A stretch of DNA of 64,000 bases, taken from positions 4,975,001-5,039,000 of the forward strand of contig NZ_LT607413.1 in NCBI RefSeq assembly GCF_900091495.1. Direction: 5' to 3'. The position numbers and the translations under genes were made by a program. The notes under the pieces are model-generated. The model was not told the DNA's origin, ran no database searches, and saw only the letters and a program-made list of their open reading frames with translations. This stretch comes from Micromonospora echinospora (GTDB lineage Bacteria > Actinomycetota > Actinomycetes > Mycobacteriales > Micromonosporaceae). Shown here piece by piece: positions 17,165 through 25,389 of the stretch (position 1 is its first letter; the number at the start of each line of letters is the position of its first letter).

Positions 17165-18314
17165 ACCGACGACGGTGGCCGTCCCGCCGGCCGGGGCGGT
17201 GACGACGCGGCGCGGCCTCGGCCGGATCCTCCAGGTGGCGGCGATCGTGCTGCTCGCCGTGGCGGTGCTGGCCTTCCCGTCCCTGGCGCCCAACCCGTAC
17301 GTCCTCTCGGCCGGCGTCGTGGTGCTCAACTACGCGGTGCTCTCGACGTCGTGGAACTTCGTCGGCGGGTTCACCGGGTACATCTCCCTCGGCCACGGCG
17401 CCCTCGCCGGGCTCGGCGGCTACGGGACCGCCCTGCTGGTCACGAAGGCCGGCCTGCCGAGCTTCGTGGCCCTCGCGGTGGCGGCCCTGCTGGTGGCCGT
17501 CCTCGCCGTACCGATCGGCTTCGCCGCGCTGCGGGTCCGTGGCGCGTCGTTCGTCATCGTCTCGATCGCGTTGGTGCTGATCCTGCTGCTGGTCTTCCAG
17601 AGCTGGGCGTCGCTCACCGGCGGGTCACGCGGTCTGGTCGTGCCGCGCCCGTTCCCGGACCTGCTCCGCCCGGAGCACCACCGGGTGTTCTACTACCTCT
17701 TCACCGGCCTGCTCGCGCTGGCCCTGCTGGCCTGGTGGGTCGTCGACCGCTCCCGGTTCGGCCTCGGGCTGAAGGCCATCCGGGAGGACGAGGACAAGGC
17801 GGAGGCGCTGGGCACCCCGACCTTCGCGTACAAGCTGGTGGTGTTCGTGGTCTCGGCGGCGTTCACCGCCCTGGGCGGCGGGCTCTACGCGCTCTGGTTC
17901 GGCGACCTCGACCCGGTGTTCCAGTTCTCCATCCTCACCGGCTCGTACTTGGTGCTGATGGCGCTGCTCGGCGGTGTCCGGAACCTGTTCGGCCCGCTGA
18001 TCGGCGCGCTGGTGGTCGGCATCGGGCTGGAGTACTTCAAGGTGGAGTTCGGCGACACGCAGTTGCACCTGGTCGCGACGGGCCTGCTGCTCGCGCTGGT
18101 CGTGCTCTTCATGCCCGACGGCGTGCTGCCGGCGGTCGGTTCCCTGCTCGGCCGGATGCGGCCGGCGCAGAACTCGATCCGCGAGGTCACCGCTGCCGAG
18201 TTGCGCGAGCAGCGCGCCGCAGCCGCCGGCGCGCCGGCCGCCCGGGAGCCGGTGGACGCCGCTGCCGGCGGCACCGCCGGTGCGCGGTCCCAGTCGCGAG
18301 AGGAGCGGACATGA
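17148..18314 (+). CDS. ABC importer permease, LivM type
   Basis: A 388-aa protein. The TTG at 17148 is called as start because GGAGG lies 5 nt upstream and other in-frame starts are deep in the previous gene. About nine hydrophobic segments carry the LivM pattern (NYAVLSTSWNFVGGFTGYISLGHG, shown here only as positions about 55-78, with key residues Gly-Tyr and Ser-Leu-Gly-His). The C-terminal 50 residues are a charged, Ala-rich cytoplasmic tail longer than usual. It pairs with the LivH-type subunit. Its stop overlaps the next ATG (ATGA). Confidence 0.9.
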   Translation: MPSASEPTTVAVPPAGAVTTRRGLGRILQVAAIVLLAVAVLAFPSLAPNPYVLSAGVVVLNYAVLSTSWNFVGGFTGYISLGHGALAGLGGYGTALLVTKAGLPSFVALAVAALLVAVLAVPIGFAALRVRGASFVIVSIALVLILLLVFQSWASLTGGSRGLVVPRPFPDLLRPEHHRVFYYLFTGLLALALLAWWVVDRSRFGLGLKAIREDEDKAEALGTPTFAYKLVVFVVSAAFTALGGGLYALWFGDLDPVFQFSILTGSYLVLMALLGGVRNLFGPLIGALVVGIGLEYFKVEFGDTQLHLVATGLLLALVVLFMPDGVLPAVGSLLGRMRPAQNSIREVTAAELREQRAAAAGAPAAREPVDAAAGGTAGARSQSREERT

Positions 18315-19051
18315 GCGAGGTACGGGGTCTGGCCACCGCCGGGCTCACCAAGGCGTTCGGTGGCGTGGTGGCGCTCGACGGCGCGACCGTCGAGTTCCAG
18401 CACGGCAAGGTCAACGCGCTGATCGGGCCCAACGGGTCGGGCAAGACCACCTTCTTCAACTGCGTCACCGGGATGATCCGGCCGGACGGCGGGCAGGTCA
18501 CCTACAGCGGACGGGACATCACCGGCGCGGCCCCGCACCGCATCGTCCACGCCGGCGTCGGCCGTACGTTCCAGCTGTGCCGCGTCTTCCCCCGGATGAC
18601 CGCGTTGGACAACGTCCTCGCGGCCGTACGTCCGGCCGGCCTGACCGGCCTGCTGCGCGGCGCCCGCGCCCGCGCGGAGGTGGACCGGGCCCGGAGCTGG
18701 CTCACCCGGCTCGGCATCGAGCACCTGGCCGACGTGGAGGCGCGCAACATGTCCTGGGGCCAGCAGAAGCTGCTGGAACTCGCCGGGGTGCTGATGAGCG
18801 ACCCGGAGACCGTCCTGCTCGACGAGCCGGCCGGCGGCGTCAACCCGGCCCTGCTGGACCGGATCGGCACCCTGGTCCGCGAACTCAACGCCGAGGGGCG
18901 GACGTTCGTGGTCGTGGAGCACAACATGGACCTCGTGATGAGCGTCAGCGACCACATCGTGGTGTTCGACCGGGGCCGCCCGATCGCCGAGGGCCCGCCG
19001 TCGCTCATCCGTTCCGACGAACGCGTCCTGGGGGCCTACCTTGGCGTCTGA
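18311..19051 (+). CDS. ABC importer ATPase, LivG type
   Basis: A 246-aa ATPase with Walker A GPNGSGKTT (about residues 38-46), signature region NMSWGQQKLLELA, Walker B VLLDEPAGGVNP and the switch His in VVVEHNMD. The length is normal for LivG. The start is coupled to the LivM-type stop by ATGA. It powers uptake together with the LivF-type ATPase. Confidence 0.93.
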   Translation: MSEVRGLATAGLTKAFGGVVALDGATVEFQHGKVNALIGPNGSGKTTFFNCVTGMIRPDGGQVTYSGRDITGAAPHRIVHAGVGRTFQLCRVFPRMTALDNVLAAVRPAGLTGLLRGARARAEVDRARSWLTRLGIEHLADVEARNMSWGQQKLLELAGVLMSDPETVLLDEPAGGVNPALLDRIGTLVRELNAEGRTFVVVEHNMDLVMSVSDHIVVFDRGRPIAEGPPSLIRSDERVLGAYLGV

Positions 19052-19790
19052 AATCGAACTCGTCGACATCCAGGCCGGCTACGGGCGCGCCGCGCCGGTG
19101 CTGCGCGGCCTGACCGTCTCGGTGCCCGCGGGCCAGATCGTCTGCCTGGTCGGGCCGAACGGCGCCGGGAAGTCCACCGTCCTGAAGGTCGCCAGCGGGC
19201 TGCTCAAACCCCGCTCCGGGAGGATCCTCGTCGGTGGCGTGGACGTGACCGGCCAGGGGCCGCAGCGGATGCTCGCCTCCGGTGTCGCGCACGTCCTCCA
19301 GGGGCACAGCGTCTTCCGCGAGATGACCGTGGCGGAGAACGTCCTGCTGGGCGGCTACACGCTGAAGGACAAGGCGCTGATCGCCAAGCGCACGGCCTTC
19401 GTCAAGGAGGTCTTCCCGGTCGTCGCGCAGCGCTGGAACTCGCTGGCCGGACTGCTTTCCGGCGGGCAGCAGAAGCAGGTGGAGTTCGCCCGCTCGCTCA
19501 TGGTCGACCCCAAGGTCGTGCTCCTCGACGAGCCGTCCATGGGTCTCGACCCGAGGGCGACGACCACCGTGTTCGATCAGGTCGTGCGGATGCGCGACGC
19601 CGGTACGGCGGTGCTGCTCGTGGAGCAGAACGCCCGGCGGGCGCTGGAGACGGCCGACCTCGGCTGCGTGCTCGACCTCGGGCACGTGCACATCTCCGGG
19701 CCGGCTTCGCAGCTGTTGGCCGACCCGCAGCTCGGCGAGCTGTACCTCGGCGGACGGCCCGCCGAGCCGACGGCACCGTCGAAGCGGTAA
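19041..19790 (+). CDS. ABC importer ATPase, LivF type
   Basis: A 249-aa ATPase. The TTG at 19041 is the start, overlapping the LivG-type gene by 11 nt. It has Walker A GPNGAGKST, signature LSGGQQKQVEFA and Walker B VVLLDEPSMGLDP, with the switch His replaced by Gln (LLVEQNARR), as is usual in LivF. It is the last gene of the importer. A 36-base palindrome carrying operator boxes lies 41 nt after its stop. Confidence 0.93.
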   Translation: MASEIELVDIQAGYGRAAPVLRGLTVSVPAGQIVCLVGPNGAGKSTVLKVASGLLKPRSGRILVGGVDVTGQGPQRMLASGVAHVLQGHSVFREMTVAENVLLGGYTLKDKALIAKRTAFVKEVFPVVAQRWNSLAGLLSGGQQKQVEFARSLMVDPKVVLLDEPSMGLDPRATTTVFDQVVRMRDAGTAVLLVEQNARRALETADLGCVLDLGHVHISGPASQLLADPQLGELYLGGRPAEPTAPSKR

Positions 19791-19830
19791 CAGACTCCGA
19801 CGGGGCAGCGGCACAGAAGAGGTGGAACGC

Positions 19831-19866
19831 GGGCACGTAAGCGCTTCCGAAAGCGGTTACGTGCCC
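19831..19866. promoter_or_regulatory. LacI-type operator pair within a 36-base palindrome
   Basis: GTAAGCGCTTCC (19837-19848) and GAAAGCGGTTAC (19849-19860) match the boxes before the importer operon. The outer 10 bases are perfectly inverted (GGGCACGTAA / TTACGTGCCC). It may act both as operator for the LamG gene and as a hairpin ending importer transcripts. It ends 28 nt before the LamG ATG. Confidence 0.75.
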
Positions 19867-19894
19867 ACCCAGAGCTGAAACGAGGTGTATCGCG

Positions 19895-20851
19895 ATGATC
19901 AGAACGAGACGGTTCGCCATCGCCACGGCCACCGTACTGGCGACCGGTGTGCTGGCCGGCGCCGGGGCACCACCGGCCCTGGCGGACCGGAGCAACCCGC
20001 GTGACGTCCATCCCCACCTGCGATCGAGCCTGGTCGCCTTCTACGACTTCGACCACCCGGTCGAGGGCGACGCGGCGCTCGAGCGGGACCTGGGCCGCTC
20101 CGGCACCGAGATCGAACTCGTCAACGGCGGCGCGGACATGCGCGTGGCCGAGCACGCCTACCCGGGCAGCGGCAACGCGTTGCAGACCCGGCAGGTGAAC
20201 CCCGCCCAGGCCGGCAACGACGACTGGAAGGCGGGCATCTGGTCGGCCAGCGGCGTACGCACCCTGCGCCCCTTCGCCGGCACCCAGGGCACCACCGTGA
20301 TGGGCTGGTTCAAGATGGAGATGGACGCCCCGGCACCCAACTCCACCACCGTCAACCCGGCCGACCGGTTCAACGCGATCGGGCTGGCCGGTGTGCTGAC
20401 CGGCGACTCGGACGGCCACGGCGTCCGGGCGCTGCTGGAACTCATCGACGTCAACGGCGAACTGCGGCTGGTCGCGCTCGGCCGGCGCCTCGACGGGGGC
20501 AACTCGCAGACCTTCGCCGCGAGCGAGGACTGGCGGACGCTGCTGCCGAAGGGGGAGTGGGTCCACCTCACGGCCACCTTCGACTTCAACACCGGCGCGC
20601 TGGCGCTCTACCGCAACGGCCAGCCGGTGGACGGCTTCTACACCCGCACCGACGACCCGTGGCTCGTGTCCGGCCCCGGCCCGCACGTCACCAGCGCCTC
20701 GGACCCGCGAGGCATCAAGATCGGCGGGAGCTTCCCGCAGGACACCGTCGAACGTAACCCGTGCGACTGCCGCATGGACGCCCTGATGTTCCTCGACACC
20801 GTCGTCTCGGCGTCCGACGTCGAGAAGCAGTACCGCTACATGGCTCGCTGA
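19895..20851 (+). CDS. Secreted LamG-domain protein
   Basis: A 318-aa protein; the ATG at 19895 has GAGGTG upstream. Residues 1-31 are a signal peptide (core TVLATGVLAGAGA, cleavage near ALA-DRS). Residues about 40-315 form one LamG/concanavalin-like domain (SLVAFYDFDHP; GEWVHLTATFDFNTGALALY; a final CDCRMDALMFLD). No catalytic motif is visible, so it probably binds carbohydrate outside the cell. The operator pair before it ties it to the LacI regulon, next to the dehydrogenase with a similar C-terminal domain. Confidence 0.8.
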   Translation: MIRTRRFAIATATVLATGVLAGAGAPPALADRSNPRDVHPHLRSSLVAFYDFDHPVEGDAALERDLGRSGTEIELVNGGADMRVAEHAYPGSGNALQTRQVNPAQAGNDDWKAGIWSASGVRTLRPFAGTQGTTVMGWFKMEMDAPAPNSTTVNPADRFNAIGLAGVLTGDSDGHGVRALLELIDVNGELRLVALGRRLDGGNSQTFAASEDWRTLLPKGEWVHLTATFDFNTGALALYRNGQPVDGFYTRTDDPWLVSGPGPHVTSASDPRGIKIGGSFPQDTVERNPCDCRMDALMFLDTVVSASDVEKQYRYMAR

Positions 20852-20888
20852 CCACCCTCCGCACCGCCTCACCGGGAAGGAGACCCGA

Positions 20889-22976
20889 GTGCGCAGCATC
20901 CACAGGATCCGTCTCTCCGCGTTGACAGCCGGTCTGACCGCCGCCACCCTCGTCCTGTCCACCCTGGTCGCCGGCCCCGCCGGGGCCGCCGACGCCGTCC
21001 ACGACCCGATCGTCGAGATGCCCGTCCAGTCTCGGCTCGGACTGGTCCTGACCGAGTACGCCAGCTTCCCACAGTCGTCCCCCATCCCGGCGCCGACCGA
21101 CCAGCGGCTCATGCGTACCGCCCGCATCAACACCATCATGGAGCTGCCCGACGGCTCCGGCCGGCGCGCCGTGCCGGACCTCAACGGCCACCTCTACCTG
21201 GTCAGGGACGGGGCGCCGTACGTCTACCTGGACGTCGCCGACACGTTCGCGCCGCGCTTCTTCTCCGGCCGTGGGCTCGGGCAGGGCTTCGGCTACGTCG
21301 CGTTCCACCCCGAGTTCGGCACCAACGGCCGCTTCTACACCATCCACACCGAGCAGGCGTCGCTGGCCGTCAAGACGCCGGACTACGCCCAGGCCAACAG
21401 CATCTACCACGGCGTGATCACCGAGTGGACGGCGACCGACCCGGCCGCCGACACGTTCTCCGGCAGCCGGCGCGAAGTGCTGCGGATCGGCTTCGGCGGC
21501 CAGGTCCACGGCATCCAGGAGATCAACTTCAACCCCACCGCGCGGCCCGGCCAGCGCGACTACGGAATGCTCTACCTGGCCGTCGGCGACGGCGGCACCG
21601 GCGTCCGCAACACCGAGCCGCAGAACCTGGGCATGGTGCACGGCAAGCTGCTGCGCATCGACCCGCAGGGCACCGACTCGGCCAACGGGCAGTACGGCAT
21701 CCCGGCGGACAACCCGTTCGTCGGCCAGGCCGGCGCCCTGGGCGAGGTGTACGCGCTCGGGTTCCGCGACCCGCACCGGTTCAGCTGGGACCCGGCCACC
21801 GGCCGGATGTTCCTCGGCCACATCGGCGAGCACGCCATCGAGGCGATCTACGAGGTGCGCGCCGGTGACAACTTCGGCTGGAGCGAGCGGGAGGGCGCGT
21901 TCGTCTTCGACAAGGCGGGGAGCGCCTGCGACAAGCTCCTGCCGCTGCCGGCGGACGACGCCCGGTACGGCTACACGTACCCGGTCGCGGCGTACGACCA
22001 CAACCCGCCGCCCGGCTGGAACTGCACCGGCGACGTCGGTGTCGCGGTGGCCGGCGGGTTCGTCTACCGCGGCAACGAGCTGCCCGCGCTGAAGGGCAAG
22101 TACGTCTTCGGTGACCTGGTCGACGGGCAGGTCCTCTACACCGAGGCCAACGAGATGCGGCGCGGCCACGACCTGGCCACGATCCACCGCCTCGCGCTCT
22201 TCAACGCCGCCGGGCAGCCGGTGCGCATGCAGGACCTTTCCGGCCCCGGCGCCCCGGGCAACCCGGAGCGGGTCGACCTGCGGTTCGGCACCGACGCCGC
22301 CGGCGGGCTCTACCTCCTCGCCAAGGCCAACGGGAAGGTCTGGAAGGTGACCGGCACCCGGGAGTTCGCGGACGGCGACGTCGGCGGCACCAAGCTGCAC
22401 AAGCCCTCGGGCCCGGACAGCTGGACGCCGGTCACCCCGTCGAAGTGGCAGTTCGACCGGGACGAGGTGATCCTCGCCGAGGCGGGCGTCAGCCGGCCCG
22501 GCCCGCGCCGTCCGTTCGAGTACGCGGTGGTGACCGACGGGCCGCAGTGGTCGTCCGTGGAGATCGAGGCCGACGTCCGGCTCGACACGCCGGTCGAGGT
22601 GAGCAACCGGGACGTGATCGTCGTCTTCGGCTGGCGCTCGGACACCGAGTTCTACTACGCCCACCTGTCGACCGACAACACGATCCTGCCGCACAACGGC
22701 ATCTTCAAGGTCGACAACGCCGACCGGCAGCGCATCGACTACCAGTGGAACGGCCGGTCGCGGGGCGCGAACCCGGCGATCGTCGACGCCGACTGGCACA
22801 AGGTGCGCGTCGTGCACCTGCCGGCCACCGGCGAGATCGCGGTCTACGTGGACGGGAAGAAGGACCCGCTGATGACCGCGAAGGACACCACGTTCGGCTC
22901 CGGACGGGTCGGCTTCGGCTCGTTCGACAACATCGGCCGGCTGCGTCACCTGACGGTGACCGGAACCCCGGCCTGA
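20889..22976 (+). CDS. Secreted GSDH-type (PQQ-dependent sugar dehydrogenase-like) protein with C-terminal lectin-like domain
   Basis: A 695-aa protein; GTG at 20889 with AAGGAG upstream. Residues 1-34 are a signal peptide. Residues about 60-490 match the glucose/sorbosone dehydrogenase β-propeller family (FGYVAFHPEFG; LYLAVGDGG; ALGFRDPHRFSWDP; GDNFGW; KYVFGDLVDG). Members oxidise sugars with PQQ, but no PQQ genes are in this window, so the cofactor is not assured. Residues about 510-695 look like a concanavalin-type binding domain (WSSVEIEADVRLDTPV; EIAVYVDGKKDPL). It likely acts outside the cell on a carbohydrate that the importer then takes up, possibly as an oxidised product. A very strong hairpin follows. 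Confidence 0.82.
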   Translation: MRSIHRIRLSALTAGLTAATLVLSTLVAGPAGAADAVHDPIVEMPVQSRLGLVLTEYASFPQSSPIPAPTDQRLMRTARINTIMELPDGSGRRAVPDLNGHLYLVRDGAPYVYLDVADTFAPRFFSGRGLGQGFGYVAFHPEFGTNGRFYTIHTEQASLAVKTPDYAQANSIYHGVITEWTATDPAADTFSGSRREVLRIGFGGQVHGIQEINFNPTARPGQRDYGMLYLAVGDGGTGVRNTEPQNLGMVHGKLLRIDPQGTDSANGQYGIPADNPFVGQAGALGEVYALGFRDPHRFSWDPATGRMFLGHIGEHAIEAIYEVRAGDNFGWSEREGAFVFDKAGSACDKLLPLPADDARYGYTYPVAAYDHNPPPGWNCTGDVGVAVAGGFVYRGNELPALKGKYVFGDLVDGQVLYTEANEMRRGHDLATIHRLALFNAAGQPVRMQDLSGPGAPGNPERVDLRFGTDAAGGLYLLAKANGKVWKVTGTREFADGDVGGTKLHKPSGPDSWTPVTPSKWQFDRDEVILAEAGVSRPGPRRPFEYAVVTDGPQWSSVEIEADVRLDTPVEVSNRDVIVVFGWRSDTEFYYAHLSTDNTILPHNGIFKVDNADRQRIDYQWNGRSRGANPAIVDADWHKVRVVHLPATGEIAVYVDGKKDPLMTAKDTTFGSGRVGFGSFDNIGRLRHLTVTGTPA

Positions 22977-22977
22977 A

Positions 22978-23026
22978 CCGGTCCGGCGGGGACGACGGCA
23001 GGACCGTCGTCCCCGCCGGGGACCGG
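22978..23026 (+). terminator. Strong hairpin between the dehydrogenase and the oxidoreductase genes
   Basis: A perfect 15-bp stem (22984-22998 with 23004-23018) around a 5-base loop, extended by an outer CCGGTC/GACCGG pair across a 2-base bulge. It begins right after the stop at 22976. It probably separates the extracellular genes from the intracellular catabolic genes, at least partly. Confidence 0.8.
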
Positions 23027-23086
23027 CAGTGTGCGGCACCCGGGGCGACCCGGGTGCCCGAGATGACCCCTAGGGAGAGTGGGACG

Positions 23087-24241
23087 ATGACGGCACGTGT
23101 CCCGATCGGCATCGTGATGAACGGCGTGACCGGGCGGATGGGCTACCGGCAGCACCTGGTCCGGTCGCTGCTGGCCATCCGCGAGCAGGGCGGCCTACCA
23201 CTGCGCGACGGGAGCCGGCTCTGGCCGGAACCCGTCCTGGTCGGGCGGAACGAGGCCAAGCTGCGCGACGTCGCGGACCGGCACGGGCTGACCGACTGGA
23301 CGACCGACCTGGACGCCGCGCTGGCGCGACCGGACGTCTCGATCTACTTCGACGCGCAGGTCACCAGCGAACGGGAGAAGGCGATCGGACTCGCCGTCGC
23401 GGCGGGCAAGCACATCTACACCGAGAAGCCGACCGCCACCACCCTGCACGGCGCGGTCGAGCTGGCGCGCGCCGCCGACACGGCCGGGGTACGGCACGGC
23501 GTCGTGCAGGACAAGCTCTTCCTGCCCGGCCTGCGCAAGCTCGACCGGCTCGTGCGGGGCGGGTTCTTCGGCCGGATCCTGTCGGTGCGCGGCGAGTTCG
23601 GCTACTGGGTCTTCGAGGGCGACTGGCAGGAGGCACAGCGGCCGAGCTGGAACTACCGGGCCGCCGACGGCGGCGGCATCGTCGTCGACATGTTCCCGCA
23701 CTGGCACTACGTCCTGGAACAGATCTTCGCGCCGGTCCGGGCGGTCACCGCCCACGTCACCACCCACATCCCGCGCCGGTGGGCCGAGGACGGGCAGCCC
23801 TACGACGCGACCGCCGACGACGCCGCGTACGGGATCTTCGAGCTGGACGGTGGCGTCGTCGCCCAGATCAACTCCTCCTGGGCCGTCCGGGTGAACCGGG
23901 ACGAGCTGGTCGAGTTCCAGGTCGACGGCACCGAGGGCAGCGCGGTCGCCGGACTGCGTCGCTGCCGCGTCCAGCACCGGGCCGCCACCCCGAAGCCGGT
24001 CTGGAACCCGGACCTGCCGTCCACCGACGACTTCCGCGCCCAGTGGCAGGAGGTGCCGGACAACGAGGTGTTCGACAACGGCTTCAAGGCGCAGTGGGAG
24101 ATGTTCCTGCGGCACGTCGTCGAGGATGCCCCGTACACCTGGGACCTGTGGGCCGGCGCGCGCGGTGTGCAGCTGGCCGAGCTGGGCCTCCAGTCGGCCC
24201 GGGAGGGCCGGCGCGTCGAGGTGACGGAGCTGCGGTCGTGA
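23087..24241 (+). CDS. Gfo/Idh/MocA-family oxidoreductase
   Basis: A 384-aa protein; ATG at 23087 with AGGGAG upstream. The N-terminal Rossmann fold has the unusual glycine loop GVTGRMG (residues about 10-16), more like dihydrodipicolinate reductase than the usual GxGxxG. The family Glu-Lys-Pro motif is present (YTEKPTA, about 105-111). Such enzymes reduce or oxidise sugars and cyclitols with NAD(P). It is followed with GTGA overlap by a DUF993 protein, then with another GTGA overlap by a TIM-barrel isomerase; this trio is common in actinomycete carbohydrate clusters. The substrate is unknown. Confidence 0.88.
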   Translation: MTARVPIGIVMNGVTGRMGYRQHLVRSLLAIREQGGLPLRDGSRLWPEPVLVGRNEAKLRDVADRHGLTDWTTDLDAALARPDVSIYFDAQVTSEREKAIGLAVAAGKHIYTEKPTATTLHGAVELARAADTAGVRHGVVQDKLFLPGLRKLDRLVRGGFFGRILSVRGEFGYWVFEGDWQEAQRPSWNYRAADGGGIVVDMFPHWHYVLEQIFAPVRAVTAHVTTHIPRRWAEDGQPYDATADDAAYGIFELDGGVVAQINSSWAVRVNRDELVEFQVDGTEGSAVAGLRRCRVQHRAATPKPVWNPDLPSTDDFRAQWQEVPDNEVFDNGFKAQWEMFLRHVVEDAPYTWDLWAGARGVQLAELGLQSAREGRRVEVTELRS

Positions 24242-25389
24242 CCCGGACCGTCAACCTGCTCGACGGGCCGCTCACCCTCTGCGGCGCCGGGCGCGAGCAC
24301 CTCACGCCCGGCGTCCCTTTCACCAGCCGGGTCGCGTACGCGGCGGCGCACGTCGTCGCCGACCCCCGCGCGGAGAACGTGCCCGGCACGCCCGCCACGG
24401 TCGACTGGGACGCGACCCTGGCGTTCCGCCGGCACCTGTGGTCCTACGGGTTCGGCGTCGCCGAGGCGATGGACACCGCCCAGCGTGGCATGGGCATGGA
24501 CTACCCGGCCGCGCGCGAGCTGGTACGACGCTCGGCGGCAGCCGCCCGCGCCGAGGGCGGCGCGATCTGCGCGGGCGTCGCCACCGACCAGCTGCCGGCC
24601 GGCCCGGCCACGCTCGACGAGATCCGCAAGGCGTACGCCGAGCAGCTCGCCGACGTGCAGGACGCCGGTGCCCAACCGGTGCTCATGTGCAGCCGCCACC
24701 TGGCCGCCGCGGCCCGGTCCGCCGACGACTACCTCGACGTCTACGGACGGCTGCTGGCCGACGTCGACGGCCCGGTGGTGCTGCACTGGCTCGGCCCGGC
24801 GTTCGACCCGGCGCTCACCGGCTACTGGGGCGACGTCGACCCGGTGCGCGCCGCGGACACCGTGGTCGCGCTGATCGGCGCGTACGCCAGCCGGGTCGAC
24901 GGCGTCAAGCTGTCGCTGCTCGACGAGGACTTCGAGGTCGCGCTGCGTCGGCGTCTGCCCGCCGGGGTGCGGCTCTACACCGGCGACGACTTCAACTACC
25001 CGGCCCTGATCCGGGGCGACGGCGAGGGCCACTCCGACGCGCTGCTCGGCGTCCTCGCCGCGATCGCGCCCCCGGCCGCCGCCGCGCTGCGGGCGCTGGA
25101 CGCCGGGGACCTGGCGGCGTACGACCGGATCCTGGCGCCCACGCTGCCGCTCGCCCGGCACCTGTTCGGCGCCCCGACCTTCTACTACAAGACCGGCATC
25201 GTGTTCCTGGCCTGGCTCGCGGGTCACCAGGACCACTTCACGATGGTCGGCGGTCTCCAGTCGGGACGGTCACCGGCGCACCTGGGCCGGCTGCTGCGGC
25301 TGGCCGACGCGGCCGGGCTGCTGCCCGACGCCGAGCTGGCCGCGCACCGGGCGCGGGCGTTCATGACCACGGCGGGGGTGGCCCAGTGA
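24238..25389 (+). CDS. DUF993 protein (dihydrodipicolinate synthase-like TIM barrel)
   Basis: A 383-aa protein. The GTG at 24238 overlaps the preceding TGA. The content (TRTVNLLDGPL; QRGMGMDYPAARELVRRSA; VDGVKLSLLDEDFEVALRRR; LYTGDDFNYP) matches DUF993, a TIM-barrel family related to the DHDPS/N-acetylneuraminate lyase aldolases. The Lys in GVKLS (about 223) is a candidate Schiff-base residue. It probably carries out an aldol cleavage or dehydration step on a keto-sugar acid from the adjacent oxidoreductase; inference. Confidence 0.85.
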   Translation: MTRTVNLLDGPLTLCGAGREHLTPGVPFTSRVAYAAAHVVADPRAENVPGTPATVDWDATLAFRRHLWSYGFGVAEAMDTAQRGMGMDYPAARELVRRSAAAARAEGGAICAGVATDQLPAGPATLDEIRKAYAEQLADVQDAGAQPVLMCSRHLAAAARSADDYLDVYGRLLADVDGPVVLHWLGPAFDPALTGYWGDVDPVRAADTVVALIGAYASRVDGVKLSLLDEDFEVALRRRLPAGVRLYTGDDFNYPALIRGDGEGHSDALLGVLAAIAPPAAAALRALDAGDLAAYDRILAPTLPLARHLFGAPTFYYKTGIVFLAWLAGHQDHFTMVGGLQSGRSPAHLGRLLRLADAAGLLPDAELAAHRARAFMTTAGVAQ

